From assembly GCA_032718565.1 (NCBI GenBank), contig JAVGVS010000002.1:7654560-7718559 (forward strand): a stretch of DNA of 64,000 bases, read 5' to 3'. Below, piece after piece: positions 44,900 through 56,940 of the stretch (the first letter of the stretch is position 1; each line of letters opens with the position of its first letter). Under the pieces are notes generated by a model. It did not search any database. It was given only the letters and a program-made list of their open reading frames with translations, and was not told where the DNA came from. Source of the stretch: Distichodus sexfasciatus. Taxonomy: Eukaryota > Chordata > Actinopteri > Characiformes > Distichodontidae. A program made the position numbers and the translations under genes.

Positions 44900-46690
44900 C
44901 AGGGAGCAGCTCCATACATTTAAATGGTCTGATAAGATTGGTACTGTCTACAGCCATTTATGCACAGCGACCTCACAGCAGTGTTCTGCCATATCTCTCC
45001 ACAGAGGCAGGTGCTCATCCTTGACTATGACATCCCCTTGACACGCACATGGTGGCAAGATTAGAAAAATCTAAATGAATAAGGCCCTAAGATCTAATAG
45101 GCATATTTTAATACATTTTGAACGATCAGGTGTGAATGTCAAATATCAGAGGATACAGGATACCATAAACGTTAAAGGCCTAATATTATCAACCTGATTA
45201 CACGATTCATACATGTTCGTAAAAATGGCTTCCTGATAGCTATTTTGATGGATTGCAGGAGAACAAGAATACAGTTGTTTTGACCATGCAGAAATTCAGT
45301 TGCACAAGGGAAACACACTGATCTACAGATAAAAGGGACATGAAACATGCCTGTCTGAGTGAAGTTCTGTCCTCGCCTTAACAAAAAAAAAGACATCTAT
45401 CTGCAGGAACTAGACAAAATTATAAAAATGAACAATCTGAGACAAATTTATACAAATCATGAGGGATTTAGATGTGTTAAATATTCAAAAATAATTGACT
45501 ATTGATTAAAGATATTGATTATTGTTTTATATATAAGAATAAACCCATTATACCCATTATAGGACCCATAATTAGTTGTTTTATTTGATCTTGTTTAGGG
45601 GTAGTCGGTAGTGTAACAGTTAGAGCAGGATCGGAAGGTGCTGGTAAACTAAACTGTTATAAAATATTAACATATTTTACCGAAAGAGATCAGTGAGCCA
45701 CTCCTTATGTGTCACTTCTCCATGTATAACTCAAAATAACAGCTCATTTTGTATTCTCTATTAGGTCATTCAACTGTCCAGCCATTTAAATACCTTTCAC
45801 CTTTAATAGCCCTTTACTGTCTACTTAAATAATGTGGTCTGGTCAAGTTCCCGTGTTCTAAAAGAAAACAGATGAAATTAAAAACTGATGCTGACATTCT
45901 GCTGATCAGTTTGTCAAAGAGTACACTGAGGGGAGCGGTGAGGTTGCAGTAGATGAACACATCCGAAATTGTGTTTTACATATAAGGTCCAGCTAGAATG
46001 GCTTGGTGTCCAGCTCTGTGTGTGTCATTAAAAGATGCAGCATTTGTAGTACACTACCCTCCAAGTTGGTTGTGGTGTCATACTACTTCACCAGAGAAGG
46101 CTTGATAAGTGAATTGAACCCTTGATCATCATTAAACCAGCAAATCAACTAAAGTTAACCAGAAGCAGTCTGCACTATTTTTAGTGTTTATTAGGATAAG
46201 AACATTCTTAGATCTTAGAACGATAGAGAATAGTACACAGCAGTTCTGACAATTAAAAGCAAGAACCAAGTTTAATTACAGTCCACATATTGCAGGCACT
46301 CTTATACAGAGCGACTTCCATTTCCCAATTACAGGGACAGTCTCCCTGGAGCAACTTGGGGTTAGGAGTCTTTGTCTTTCCAGAAATTGGTCTATCTTTA
46401 CCTAGAATAATAGCTACAAAGTGTCTTTATTTGTGCCACTGATACAGCCTGGAAAGGACTTAATTAACAGTTAGTTGTAGCTAAGGTGACTAGCATCGCC
46501 TGATTTAGGTCTAAGTTTACTAGTAATGAGGAACATGCTCTCAGTGGACTACAATACTCTCATTTACATTTCTCTGGATAAGAAGTATCAGCTAAATGCC
46601 TGAAATGTAAATGTTAATATGTTTCTTCTTCTGTATGAGGTAAAAAGTGCTCAGTGAAATAGGATTGTTAACACTCTTATTGATGGAGGT
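44900..46690. other. AT-rich non-coding DNA with SINE fragments
   Basis: It contains a SINE family C fragment at 46291-46370 (minus), a short 3' tail at 46555-46611 and a weak family B head near 45597. The rest is featureless. Confidence 0.5.
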
Positions 46691-47720
46691 TTTCAATGGA
46701 CTACAGTACAAAGCCAGATTTCAGATGCATATGTCAGCAGTCCCCATTTCCCTCCAAAGCTGCCAGGGACAAATGGGTACAGCTTCATCCGCTCATGTGT
46801 GAGGTCATTTTGCCACAAGCTGCAAGATCATTTAACATGTCATTGGAGCTGTCATTCATTCAGCTGTACAGTAGTATCCCGAATAATCACATGGGCTCTC
46901 TCTGTCACTTTCCCTAGAGGGGCCATTACTCTCTTCGTATACTCCCTTTACTCCTATTAACCACACAAGCTGCCCTCTCACGTCTGCCGTTTGCCTTGTA
47001 GTTCTGCAAACCGTTGTGAGCAGAGGGGCTTTCTTCTGATTAAGGCACAGTAAGAGCAGTGGGGTCTCCATTTCCATGCAGAGGAGCTGCTTCCTGGGCT
47101 GGAATGGGGTTTATGTAACCTGCCCTTCAGGTAGAGCACTCGGTTCAGTCATTAATCATGTGTGGGTCCTCCGGCGAGGAGCAGAGCAGAGGCCGGCACA
47201 TCCCACAAGCCAGCGAGAGACGTTCGCTTCCCCGCTCCTGTCTCCCTCCAACCTTAGGGGTCTCTATTTCCAGGATCCCTCAGAGAGGTCTAGTAGAGAA
47301 CTAGGTGCCAAAGTACTGCAGGAGAGCTCTCCTCCGGCCATTTCTGACTGATGGGCCTGCGAGAGAGCGCAGAGACGTCACAATTTCCTCCGCAAGAGTC
47401 TGTCAGTAAGACTAGGGAAAATACAGTATTCAGTCTAGGAAGAGTCCGTCTTAGAACTCCATGCTCACTTGCAACACAGCCTCTCAAAAATTGCTCCGAG
47501 GAGGAGGAGAGAAGTCAAAACACAAGCCATCCCTTTTCCTTGGCTTGCCGGTCTGTCAACGACAAGGTCATCCGCTATGAGGCCCGAGAGGTCTTCCCAG
47601 ATTTATTTAAAGTGCTTTGAAGCAGGGTGGGGGGAGGAAGTGATTTAGCCATTCCTGAGGCACCTTGCACTTTGTTAATGGAAGCAAGGCAAAGTGATTA
47701 TCGCATTAACAGGTTATCAC
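46690..47720. other. unique non-coding block
   Basis: It is repeat-free and of moderate GC. Short overlapping frames (73-91 codons) on both strands do not resemble known proteins. It is a candidate regulatory block. Confidence 0.25.
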
Positions 47721-49631
47721 ACGCAGGGAAATTCCCAACAGGAAAAAAGTAGCGGAATGTATCAGCTGCCCCGGTAGATGCGACTCAGAGACAAGCAGAC
47801 GCAATTCACACCACACATCGCTGTGACACCTGAAGAATTGCTCTCTGACCTGTAACAAGAACTGTCCTTCAAAAAAAAGAAGATATCCCTTGAGCTTATT
47901 TCCTTTTTCTTTGACCAGTGACCGAGGCATCTTTAAAAATGAGCTTGTTTTTTTTTTATCTTCTGTAGTCCCATAGGAACCCATAGGAAGAAAATGTAAA
48001 CAGAACTAGCCAAACATTAGGACACACCAGGTTTAATACAAATTTAGATTTAATGACCTATATTTAACAAAAATTGTTCATGAAATACTCATCACATATT
48101 TGAATTTTCAATTGAGACATTTAGTTAGCTAATGCATAATATAATTATAGTACCAATAAATGACAATATTCATAGTCTTCTTTAAAAAAGTAGTAGATAT
48201 AGTAAAATTAAAACATTAAAAATGGCTATCTCTTGATCTATGTGATCTACATGTACAGTAATATGTATGTCAATATTTCATATCTAATCATGGATGAAGT
48301 GTTTGCAAGCTTTCTATAAGATGTCTACCAAGATTCCCATATACTTGCTGTAATCTATAAAATGTAAAGACTGCAGAGAAGAATCCAGGCGAAGCTGTCA
48401 CCAAACAGATGGATGTTTCCAATTACCTCAAGGAACATTGCAGAGACACAACAAGAGCAAATGAGAAGTCAGAGGAAGCCATTGCTGATGAGTACAGCAT
48501 CTTAGTTCAAACTTCCTCCACTGTCTCTGTGGACTATCACACAATACAATCGTTAGGCTCAAAGACTCGCTAACCTTTGAGCAAGGCAACGCTCCCGCCC
48601 CCATGTGACTTGCCACGGCTAAGAGCTAACCAGCAGTCATGTTTAATCTCTTTCCATCTTCTCTAATCTGCCGTGTTATTGACGAGGGAGATATGCCTAC
48701 ATAATGAATTAATTACAAAAACAATGAGGCAGAGAGGAAGCGAAGGGATCTATGCACTAGCGACTGGGACAGTAGCTCTGAGCTTTAGCTCTATGCAAAT
48801 GATTCCAGTTAATGTCATCATTAGGGCCTCCCGCACTGCGGATATCAGCTGGGCTGGAACTGGAATTGGACTAGAAGGCTGTATGGCATAAGATGTTAAT
48901 GCTTCCCTCTGTCCATTAGGGGTCATAGAAAGAATACACACTGTTGAAGGGCAATAAGGCTGATGCTTAATGGTGGTGGAATGGTGAAGAGCACACTACT
49001 AGGTCAGGTCTTGCTATCATTATAAAGTACTTCTACTGACTCATCTAACTCCAACCTCAACATCATCTTCCGTCACTTTTAATGTTTGTAGTTTTGCTCC
49101 TATTTTCATTATTTTTTTAAATTTAGTTTGTTTATTAAATTATGGCTTTTTTTGGACATTTGACATAAGAGCCATTGTTAGTAACCAAAAGATCTACAAC
49201 TTTCTACACACAACCACAAATACACACATGCACCATTACATCTAAGCATATTTAAAACTCAAATCAACATTTCATCCCATTGACACATTCAGTGGCATGA
49301 GTTTTTCATAATCCAACAAATCTCGCTTTCGATTGAGCATTGTGCATCAATCTCATAATTTGTGTAGGGGTCACAGAGCTCAAGTTCTCACTCACTGCCA
49401 TCAACCTTTAATCCCCCTCTAATCCAGCAAAACAATGGACCCGGCTCGGCTACGAGTGGGACAGATTTTATCAGTTGCTAGTGGGGCTCAGGGCTGACGG
49501 CACAATGATGATAGTGGTTTATAGGGGCAAACTGTTCCCGACCCCACGGCAGCAACATGCAGGAACACCTGGTGATAACATGGTTGCTTAGAATGACAGG
49601 TTAAAACACTCACAGAAGAAGCCATAATGTG
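47720..49631. other. non-coding DNA with a candidate enhancer at 48600-48900
   Basis: Positions 48600-48900 hold a perfect octamer ATGCAAAT (48793-48800), ATGAATTAATTAC (about 48703) and CCAGTTAATGTC. The surrounding DNA is AT-rich with no gene. Confidence 0.35.
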
Positions 49632-50042
49632 CAGTGTTGGGAAACTATGTAGCAACACCTCTAACTTTTACAGCTTTAAATGTAACAATTTTTACAAATA
49701 GTGATGTAGTGTGGCAAAAGGGGTATTTTCAACTACCAGCTGTTTCTGATTGGAATTGAAACAGTAGAAGTGGCATTGATGGACTCCTGTGCTCAAACGA
49801 CACATGCTTATTGCAACATTGGTGATATGAGATGGAGCATGGAGTCCACCTTGGTGAAGATGGAAGCAAGAATCTGTGGCCGTAAATAGCTTTGATGCAG
49901 TAAGCTACTTTTCTTTATAGCTTGAAGTATAGCTGTCATATTAAAACAGTAGCTTTGCTTTGGCACAGTTACTTTTAATCATAAGTTGATACTTTTAATC
50001 ATATTGAAAGGTTACCATTTAAAAGTAGCTTCCCCAACACGG
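49632..50042. mobile_element. hAT MITE
   Basis: It starts CAGTGTTGGGAAACTATGTA and ends GTAGCTTCCCCAACACGG. The flanking octamers ATAATGTG (49624-49631) and GTAATATG (50043-50050) match at 6 of 8, differing by two transitions, which fits an aged 8-bp duplication. The internal GATGGAGCATGGAGTCCACC region is shared with 14110-15296. Confidence 0.7.
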
Positions 50043-50089
50043 GTAATATGTCAAACTGTAGAACTGTAGACTGCATCTGTAGACAATGA

Positions 50090-50179
50090 TACAAAGCAAC
50101 TTGAATTTCCTAATTACAGGGACCTTCTACTTGAAACCTTGACCTTAACCAAGTATCTTACCACTAGACAACCACCAAA
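50090..50179 (-). mobile_element. SINE family C fragment
   Basis: On the minus strand GGTGGTTGTCTAGTGGTAAG leads to TTAAGGTCAAGG and CCCTGTAATTAGGAAATTC. It is internally deleted. Confidence 0.6.
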
Positions 50180-52160
50180 CCACATTACATGAAGACCAGT
50201 GCACATAACCAGAGTTCACATTAAGAGTGTACCAAAGCTCTTGCCATGCTTGTCACTGGTGCCTTTCAATTATCAGTTTTAGACAAATGCATTGTTCCTG
50301 AGTGGATATTTAAGGAGTTTGGCATAAGACAGGCCTGGAGGTGCTGCTTATATGCTTTATATTCTCATAACAGCATGATACATGTCACATGTCTGTATGA
50401 CTGCTGTGTTGAGAATAACCCCCCACCTAAATAACAGCAGGATAACTTGGGTCCTATAGTCAGAAACAGTGGTAAGTACAAAGGTTCTGACAGTCTGTTT
50501 TACACACTTTAAACTTGTGACAAACAATAATAATGTTATTAATACAATGTTCAGTAAAGATTACACTAAAATGTACTTTAGCTTTATGACAATTGTAACA
50601 AATTATCCATACCCAGATATTTGACATATTTACAAATAAAGACATAAACCTAACCCAACTAAAACATATTTTAAGCCCTTCTATAAAGTAAGAAAATTGA
50701 GTTGAGAAATGTGTGTCCATCTAGTGCATCTATCAAAACTCAGCTTCTTATCAGCTGAGAATTTAGGAACACCATGTGGTTAAACTTAGATCGAGAATAT
50801 AAAATCCTCCCTTATCTTTAAACACCATAAACGCCAGTCGAGACCCAGTCAGACACAGCCCTGACAACATTTGCCACGTCAAACCCTATCGTTCTGTAGG
50901 AGCCTAATATCCAGGAATCGAGATGTGAGGTTCAGCCACTGAGTTGGCCAGCCAGAGACAGGAGGGAAAGGATCACTGGCAGCAGTTCATTTCCTCTTGT
51001 TTACCCAAAATAAAGCTGAACGTGAAGAGGTCACACACACACACAGAACAGGTTAACACACACCTCGAGTGTGCGGTAAACAGCAGCATGTCACTCAGGT
51101 GGGTTGGATTGGAGCCCAACATGGTGTCATGGAGTTGTGGTGGTGCTGTCTAGCTCCAGACAATGGCATAAACGAACGGTCACCAAAGCCTTACCATATG
51201 ACTCATCTATGTGCTTTTCTGTTCCAATAGTATTCCATTATGGCACCATGTCTCCTGCCAAAAAGCATATCCATTGTTTTAGCAAAAAAAAAAAAGAAAA
51301 ATGTGAGAGAGACAGAGAGAAAGAGAAAGAGAGATAGAGAACATGCTGGGTTCATACTAGGAGCCCTCTTCGAAAAACAACATTACCAAGGCGTTAATGG
51401 TCATAATGGCTTTCCGCTCATTTGCTTCTGGGTCTTTATGGGAGGCCGCGGTTAGTGTTTATTCTCTCAGCAGACGGACCCGACACCGGCTGCCTGGGCT
51501 AATGGAGCATGCCCAGGAAAAAAGGCCCACCAGGCCCCACTTCATGGACCATAGGCCTTTCAGGCAGCTAATTGGTCAAAAAATAAGGCATCAGTCCCCT
51601 GAATCGCATCCAAACATGAACGGCGTGAGACGCAGCGTGAGTAGAGGAATGTGAAAATCATGATGTGAACAGCTTGTGGTTGCTTTCTGTACGTGTTGCT
51701 CTGTGTGGTGGTGTTGGCTGTTTGTATCAGTTTTCTGTTTTCTGTTGGATTTGAGAGTGCAGAAACACTTTTATGCTGCAGTGATGTCCACATAGATGTG
51801 GGGCTTGGTGCTTGATACAGATTCTGCTTGATGATACACATTACAGACTCTGGTTTTTGGCCTCACAACTGAGTTTTGAGACAGTTGTAGTTAATCAAAC
51901 GTAGCTGACCAACACCCTTGGCAAGCAGCAGAATGGTCACCATAATTCAACCAAACCCACCACAGCAATATCAGACGCTATTTAGGTCCACGTCACTGTA
52001 AAATGATCTTTGATGAATAATACTTAAAAGAAACAGTGGCTTCACAGAAAGCAAGTGACGTATCGTTGGTCACAGCAGCACAAAACGCATGGCTGCTAGC
52101 ATTGCCAAGTGTTACTTTTCCAAAGTAATCAAACTCTTAGCACTACAACAATCAATCCTA
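50180..52160. other. non-coding DNA, candidate block at 51390-51640
   Basis: AT-rich except 51390-51640, which is repeat-free and GC-richer with GGCTAATGGAG and CAGCTAATTGG cores. Short CA (51031) and GA (51305) runs are present. No gene was recognised. Confidence 0.4.
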
Positions 52161-52760
52161 ACTCAACAGGCCGAGTCGTCTAGCCCCGTGTGATGCGGCC
52201 TGGACCCTTTCTGACGTCTTTAAGCACTGACCGCGACTGCGACGTCCGCACTCCATTACCCACGTCAGCGAATCCCGCCGCCATTCTCCTGCTTGACTTT
52301 TTAATCTGCTGAACCCGCAGCCGCCGTCACCCATTGATCATGGCGTTGATGCGGATGGCGATAGCTCTCGCCGCGCTGACATTTTTCCCCAAGCCCTCTT
52401 GTTTGTGGCAAACCCGACGGAGCCCTTCCTCTCGACCGGCTGCGGTCAAGTCCACCACGCCGTGACAGGTGACTGACGACGGTAACAATAGCGGGAGAGG
52501 GCTGCCGTGGCCCCCGCCCCGCACGCCGCCCCATGATAAATTACCCTCATCAGTCTGTTTTGCTAGCAGCCTCTTGCAGGTCAGCGCTGAGGCTCCAACT
52601 GACATTTTGTCCCGTACTGTATATGCAAATACCTGCCAATCAATTAGCGGCCAGGCAGCCCCTTCGCCCCCCCAGTCTCCTCCCAGCCGCCGTGCATTGT
52701 GATTAAAATGAATTGATTGTGCAGTAAAATCAACACAAGCACTTGCCAAGATCCCAGGGT
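52160..52760. other. unique GC-rich block, candidate conserved element
   Basis: The block is CpG-bearing and repeat-free. It has a YY1-like GCCGCCATT near 52277, an octamer ATGCAAAT at 52623-52630 and CAATCAATTAGC just after. Antisense frames of 77 and 200 codons cross it, but the longer one also runs into the adjacent transposon, so neither is credited as a gene. Confidence 0.35.
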
Positions 52761-52893
52761 CAAAAGGACATAATGAAAGCATAAACACTTTCCTCAGTGC
52801 CGACAGCAGCACTTTACTGCTACCCCAGCGCACAAACACACACACAAACCCGTTCACTGTCACAGTCGTCCTATCTTTGTGGTGCACTTTCAT

Positions 52894-54608
52894 CAGTGTT
52901 GGGAAGGTTACTTTTAAAATGTATTCCACTACAGATTACAGAATACATGCCCCAAAATGTAGTTTGTAACATTCTCAGTGTGAGTAACGTATTCTAAATA
53001 CTTTGGATTACTTAATATATTGTCATGCTTTTTACAACTACATGAATGTAGCAATCACATCCTGTAAATTCTTGTTTGTTTTTCTCTACCAATTAGCTGT
53101 TAAGCCCAAATCTCCCTGAATAGACAATATATTTACTGTAGGTAGAGGAGGAAAGACGAAATTTCCGAGGCACTGCTGGCTCTGTTGTGCTGGCTCCGGG
53201 TCCATTGTGTAACTGACGCCACCAACATTAACAGGACGCTGACATTAGAGCCTCTTATTGCGTGTTTGTTTGGGTGACAGGTGTCGTGCTGAAATCGGGA
53301 CCCCTGCCGCGAGAAGCCCCCCCGACGCGGGCGCGCGCATTTGATGACTTCCGCCTTTATACGAACTACCGTCCATAAACATTAACGTTCAATTCGGTCC
53401 TACACTCTGTTAACGCCAATGAGATGAGGGCAAAATTACTCATATTCTTAAAAATAAAAAACCTTACACGAACTTGTAAACAATAACGTTTCATTAAAAA
53501 AAAAGTGAACAAAAACGGCGAAATGTGTCGTATTTTTCATAAAGCTTTGAAATAAATATTTTACCAGTATTATATGTGCACAATCCTAACTAGCTATTTC
53601 ATTCCACGCAAACTGCACACATTTACCTGGCTAGTGTAATGGATTAAGGCCATGCTGTACTTACTGAAATCATGACTAAAATTCAAGTACCTATTCTGGT
53701 AGGAAGTAGCATTTTGTGTTATACATAAACATATGTTATAGCAAGCAACACCTTTCACATGTTTAGGGTCATTAAAAATGTCACTGTTTGAGAAAAAATT
53801 AAACTGAATCTAGAGAGGCCCATTATGAACAACCCTCACTAATGATATCCTTTGCACACTAATGTCACTTGAAGAAATAAAAATATGCCTGGAGCTAAAA
53901 TCTAAAATATGATAACCTAAAAAAAATATCTCCGCACTAAACCACCTCAAACAAATTTAAAGTGAGGTTTTTGCAACAGATCACCTGCCAGGAAATGCAC
54001 CCCCTTCTAACTCTGCACATGATGCTGTTACATTCATAATACTTGCACCAGTTACACATCATGGTCTGACAAGAATAACATCCAAAATTTGTTTGGACTG
54101 AACACCTAGAAAAGAAGTTACAGGGGGGTGCTTTTTATGGCAGAGCTCCCTGCCAGGAAATGCACCCCCTTCTAACTCTGCATATGATGCTGTTACATTC
54201 AACATTCAGCAATACAAACGTTATTGTTTACAAGTTTGTGTAAGGTTTTTTATTTTTAAGAATATGAGTAATTTTGTCCTCATCTCATTGGCGTTAACAG
54301 AGTAAAGGAACGAATTGAACGTTAATGTTTATGGACGGTAGTTCGTATAAAGGCGGAAGTCATCAAATGCGCGCGCCCGCTTCTCGCGGCAATGCGTGGA
54401 ATTACCAAAATTAGAGAGGGGATAGAGAGGGGACAGCCTAACATATGAAACAGGAAAAGACCGCCGTGTAATCCATTTATATTCAACAAAGTAACTGTAT
54501 TCTAATTACCACCTATTTAAACGGTAACTGTAACGGAATACAGTTACTCATATTTTGTATTCTAAATACGTAACGCCGGTACATGTATTCCGTTACTCCC
54601 CAACACTG
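52894..54608. mobile_element. hAT-type element, long copy with internal palindromic unit
   Basis: It starts CAGTGTTGGGAAGGTTAC and ends GTTACTCCCCAACACTG. Flanking octamers ACTTTCAT (52886-52893) and TCTTTCAT (54609-54616) match at 7 of 8. The outer parts align, in reverse orientation, with the short copy at 55550-56159. The extra length is mostly the unit at 53305-54391. No transposase frame is seen in either part. Confidence 0.8.
53305..54391. mobile_element. unit with inverted arms of about 180 bp inside the hAT copy
   Basis: The left arm 53305-53491 and right arm 54216-54391 are near-perfect inverted copies, starting TGCCGCGAGAAGC from each end and sharing GCGCGCGCATTTGATGACTT and TATACGAACTACCGTCCA. 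The left arm has a 12-bp C-rich extra. A 53-bp direct repeat (53984-54036 and 54149-54201, one mismatch) lies between the arms. It is either a nested foldback/MITE insertion or an ancestral core lost from the short copy. No clear target duplication was seen. Confidence 0.7.
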
Positions 54609-54635
54609 TCTTTCATAAATACTACGTATGAGTAA

Positions 54636-54850
54636 TTCTACTCCTTCCCATAACCTCGTCCTTAACCTCAGCAACCAAAAGCAAAATTTTTCACCCTATT
54701 AGTTTTTCAAAGAAAACCGAGGGACTTTTCTCTAAAAGCATTTTAGAGAAAAATCACACAAATTCACAAAAATCTTAGGTTTTCCAGTCTTTTAAACAGT
54801 ACCATGCCCCAAAAACCTGCACACGCGCACACACATGCACACAGTCCAGT
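54636..54850 (-). mobile_element. TG-associated MITE (family E), diverged reverse copy
   Basis: It shares CCTTAACCTCAGCAACCAAA then AGCAAAATTTTTCACC with the reverse complement of the copies at 5011 and 37756, and leads into a CA-rich run (54821-54843). It starts 28 bp after the hAT element. Confidence 0.5.
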
Positions 54851-55328
54851 TTTTTTTATTACCGTGAGCTACTTTCACTGGCACCCCTTCTTAATAAATC
54901 TAACCCAAATCTTTACACAATCTTTACAATCTCTACAATCTTTATGAAAAAGTCGTCACAAACTCACATTTTTTTTAATCACTGAATCTCAATATCACCA
55001 CATCTGCATCTAACTCAAACCAACTGCCTCCATCTTACTGTATTTCTTCAGCTTATTGAAAAGAAGCCTTTGAAAAGTCACTTAAAACAAGCAAAAGGCA
55101 TTGTGAAGAGAGTGTGTAATAAAGTTGGGCAGCGTTGACAGGCCAGCAGCGCTCCAGCTGAAGCGTGATGTGTACCGATGGCACACTGAAGACGGTCCTG
55201 CTTACTCACTCACATGCCTCTCATCTGAAGGTGTATCGTTCAGACCAAAGAGGCTGAGCACAGTGCTAGGAAGAAAAGAAGAGATGTGTGACACTCCTTT
55301 ACATTTGGAGGTGACTGATGAATCACAG

Positions 55329-55329
<1 letters not shown>

Positions 55330-55385
<56 letters not shown>

Positions 55386-55405
55386 TGTGAGATGGAGAAA
55401 GAAAA

Positions 55406-55436
<31 letters not shown>

Positions 55437-55470
55437 GCTGTGTAAGAGAGGGAAAGAAAAGTGTGAGGTG

Positions 55471-55549
<79 letters not shown>
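55330..55549. repeat. compound GA, GAAA and GATA microsatellite
   Basis: (GA)n at 55330-55382, (GAAA)n at 55399-55436 and (GATA)n at 55472-55549. The GATA array is interrupted by the hAT copy and resumes at 56160. Confidence 0.95.
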
Positions 55550-56159
55550 CAGTGTTGGGGAGTAACGGAATACATGTACCGGCGTTACGTAGTTAGAATA
55601 CAAAATATGAGTACCTGTATTCCGTTACAGTTACCGTTTAAATAGGTGATAATTAGAATACAGTTACTTTGTTGAAATAAATGGATTACACGGCGGTCTT
55701 CTCCTGTTTCATATGTTAGGCTATCCCCTCTCTATCCTCTCTCTAATTTTGGTAATTCCACGCATTGCCGGAAACCCAAACAAAATACGCAATAAGAGGC
55801 TCTAATGTAAGCATCCTGTTAATGTTGGTGGCGTCAGTTACACAATGGACACGGAGCCAGCACAACAGAGCCAGCAGTGCCCGGGCAGGAATGCATTTCT
55901 TACTCGGAAATTTCGTCTTTGCCCCTCTACCGTAAATATATTGTCTATTCAGGGAGATTTGGGCTTAACAGCCAATTGGTAGAGAAAAACAAACAAGAAT
56001 TTGCAGGATGTGATTGCTACATTCATGTAGTTGTAAAAAGCATGACAATATATTAAGTAATCCAAAGTATTCAGAATACATTACTCACATTGAGTAACTT
56101 AATGGAATATGTTACAAACTACAGTGGAATACATTTTAAAAGTAACCTTCCCAACACTG
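55550..56159. mobile_element. hAT-type element, short copy, inserted in (GATA)n
   Basis: It starts CAGTGTTGGGGAGTAACGG and ends TAACCTTCCCAACACTG, opposite in orientation to the copy at 52894. TAGATAGA flanks both ends (55542-55549 and 56160-56167), although in a GATA array such a match is expected by chance. The 610-bp copy lacks the palindromic unit, joining GCATTGCCGG directly to AAACCCAAACAAA. Confidence 0.85.
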
Positions 56160-56228
<69 letters not shown>

Positions 56229-56249
56229 TCAGAGTGCATGTCTGAGAGA

Positions 56250-56281
<32 letters not shown>
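56160..56281. repeat. (GATA)n and (GA)n microsatellites
   Basis: (GATA)n at 56160-56228 continues the array broken by the hAT insertion. (GA)n follows at 56251-56281. Confidence 0.95.
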
Positions 56282-56284
<3 letters not shown>

Positions 56285-56389
56285 TGCCAAGGGCTAAGGG
56301 GGTTTAATATCAGGTAGAAAGTTAAACGTCTTTCAAATAATCTTGTATCATACACAGACATTTCTGCAGTTGTGCACTTGAAAGTGCTC

Positions 56390-56720
56390 AACTTCTCGCC
56401 GTCCTCTTTGATGCCGCTGGAAAATATGAATTTGTGGCTCCGCACATATGGGCGTGTGCTCCTGTGTTTTTCATGTTGAAATAAGCAGAGAAATCAGGGG
56501 TGTACGGCGCACTGCCATGCATTATTCATGCGTCTGCACCGAGCCGTAATCTCCGCTCTATGAACTAATGAAAGTGCCGGCGTGTCCGCACCACACGCTC
56601 ACTGCACACCAGCGCCGTTTGCCTGTAGCCTCGTCCCGCCTCCCAGCGACCGGTACCGAGGCTGCCTCACATCTTTTATTGTCGCCCCTTTCGGTCAGCA
56701 TGTTACGGCCAGAAGTCGTT
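56390..56720. other. unique GC-richer block, candidate conserved element
   Basis: The block is repeat-free with CpGs and a GCATTATTCATGCG stretch near 56518. No coding signature beyond a short 64-codon frame without a recognisable product. Confidence 0.25.
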
Positions 56721-56721
56721 C

Positions 56722-56940
56722 GCAGGGGTGGAAATAATACTCACCTTACTGCAATTAACTAATTTACTTAAACATTTAGGAGTTTATTTTATGTCTGTAC
56801 TTTTACTTGTACCTTAAATTTAGCGGTGAGATTAGTTGTCAGTGCTGGGAAGTGTACATAACTAAAGCTAGCCACGCTTTTAAAACCCTTTAGCTTTAAC
56901 AGTAACAGTTTTTTTTCCAAATAGTAAAGCCCACAACAGT
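56722..56940. mobile_element. two hAT end fragments
   Basis: AGGGGTGGAAATAATACTCA to TACTTTTACTTGTACC (56724-56815) resembles a common fish hAT end. CAGTGCTGGGAAGTGTACAT (56836 onward) resembles the start of another. Neither has a matching opposite end. Confidence 0.4.

Noticed and set aside
52327..52929. 200-codon minus-strand frame
   Set aside because: It starts inside the hAT element and continues into a GC-rich non-coding block; no recognisable domain.
55202..55603. Ile-Tyr-Leu-Ser repeat frame of 133 codons
   Set aside because: It is translated GATA and GA microsatellites.
55472..56228. CRISPR-like repeat-spacer layout
   Set aside because: The repeats are 4-bp GATA units with no spacers, interrupted by a single transposon.
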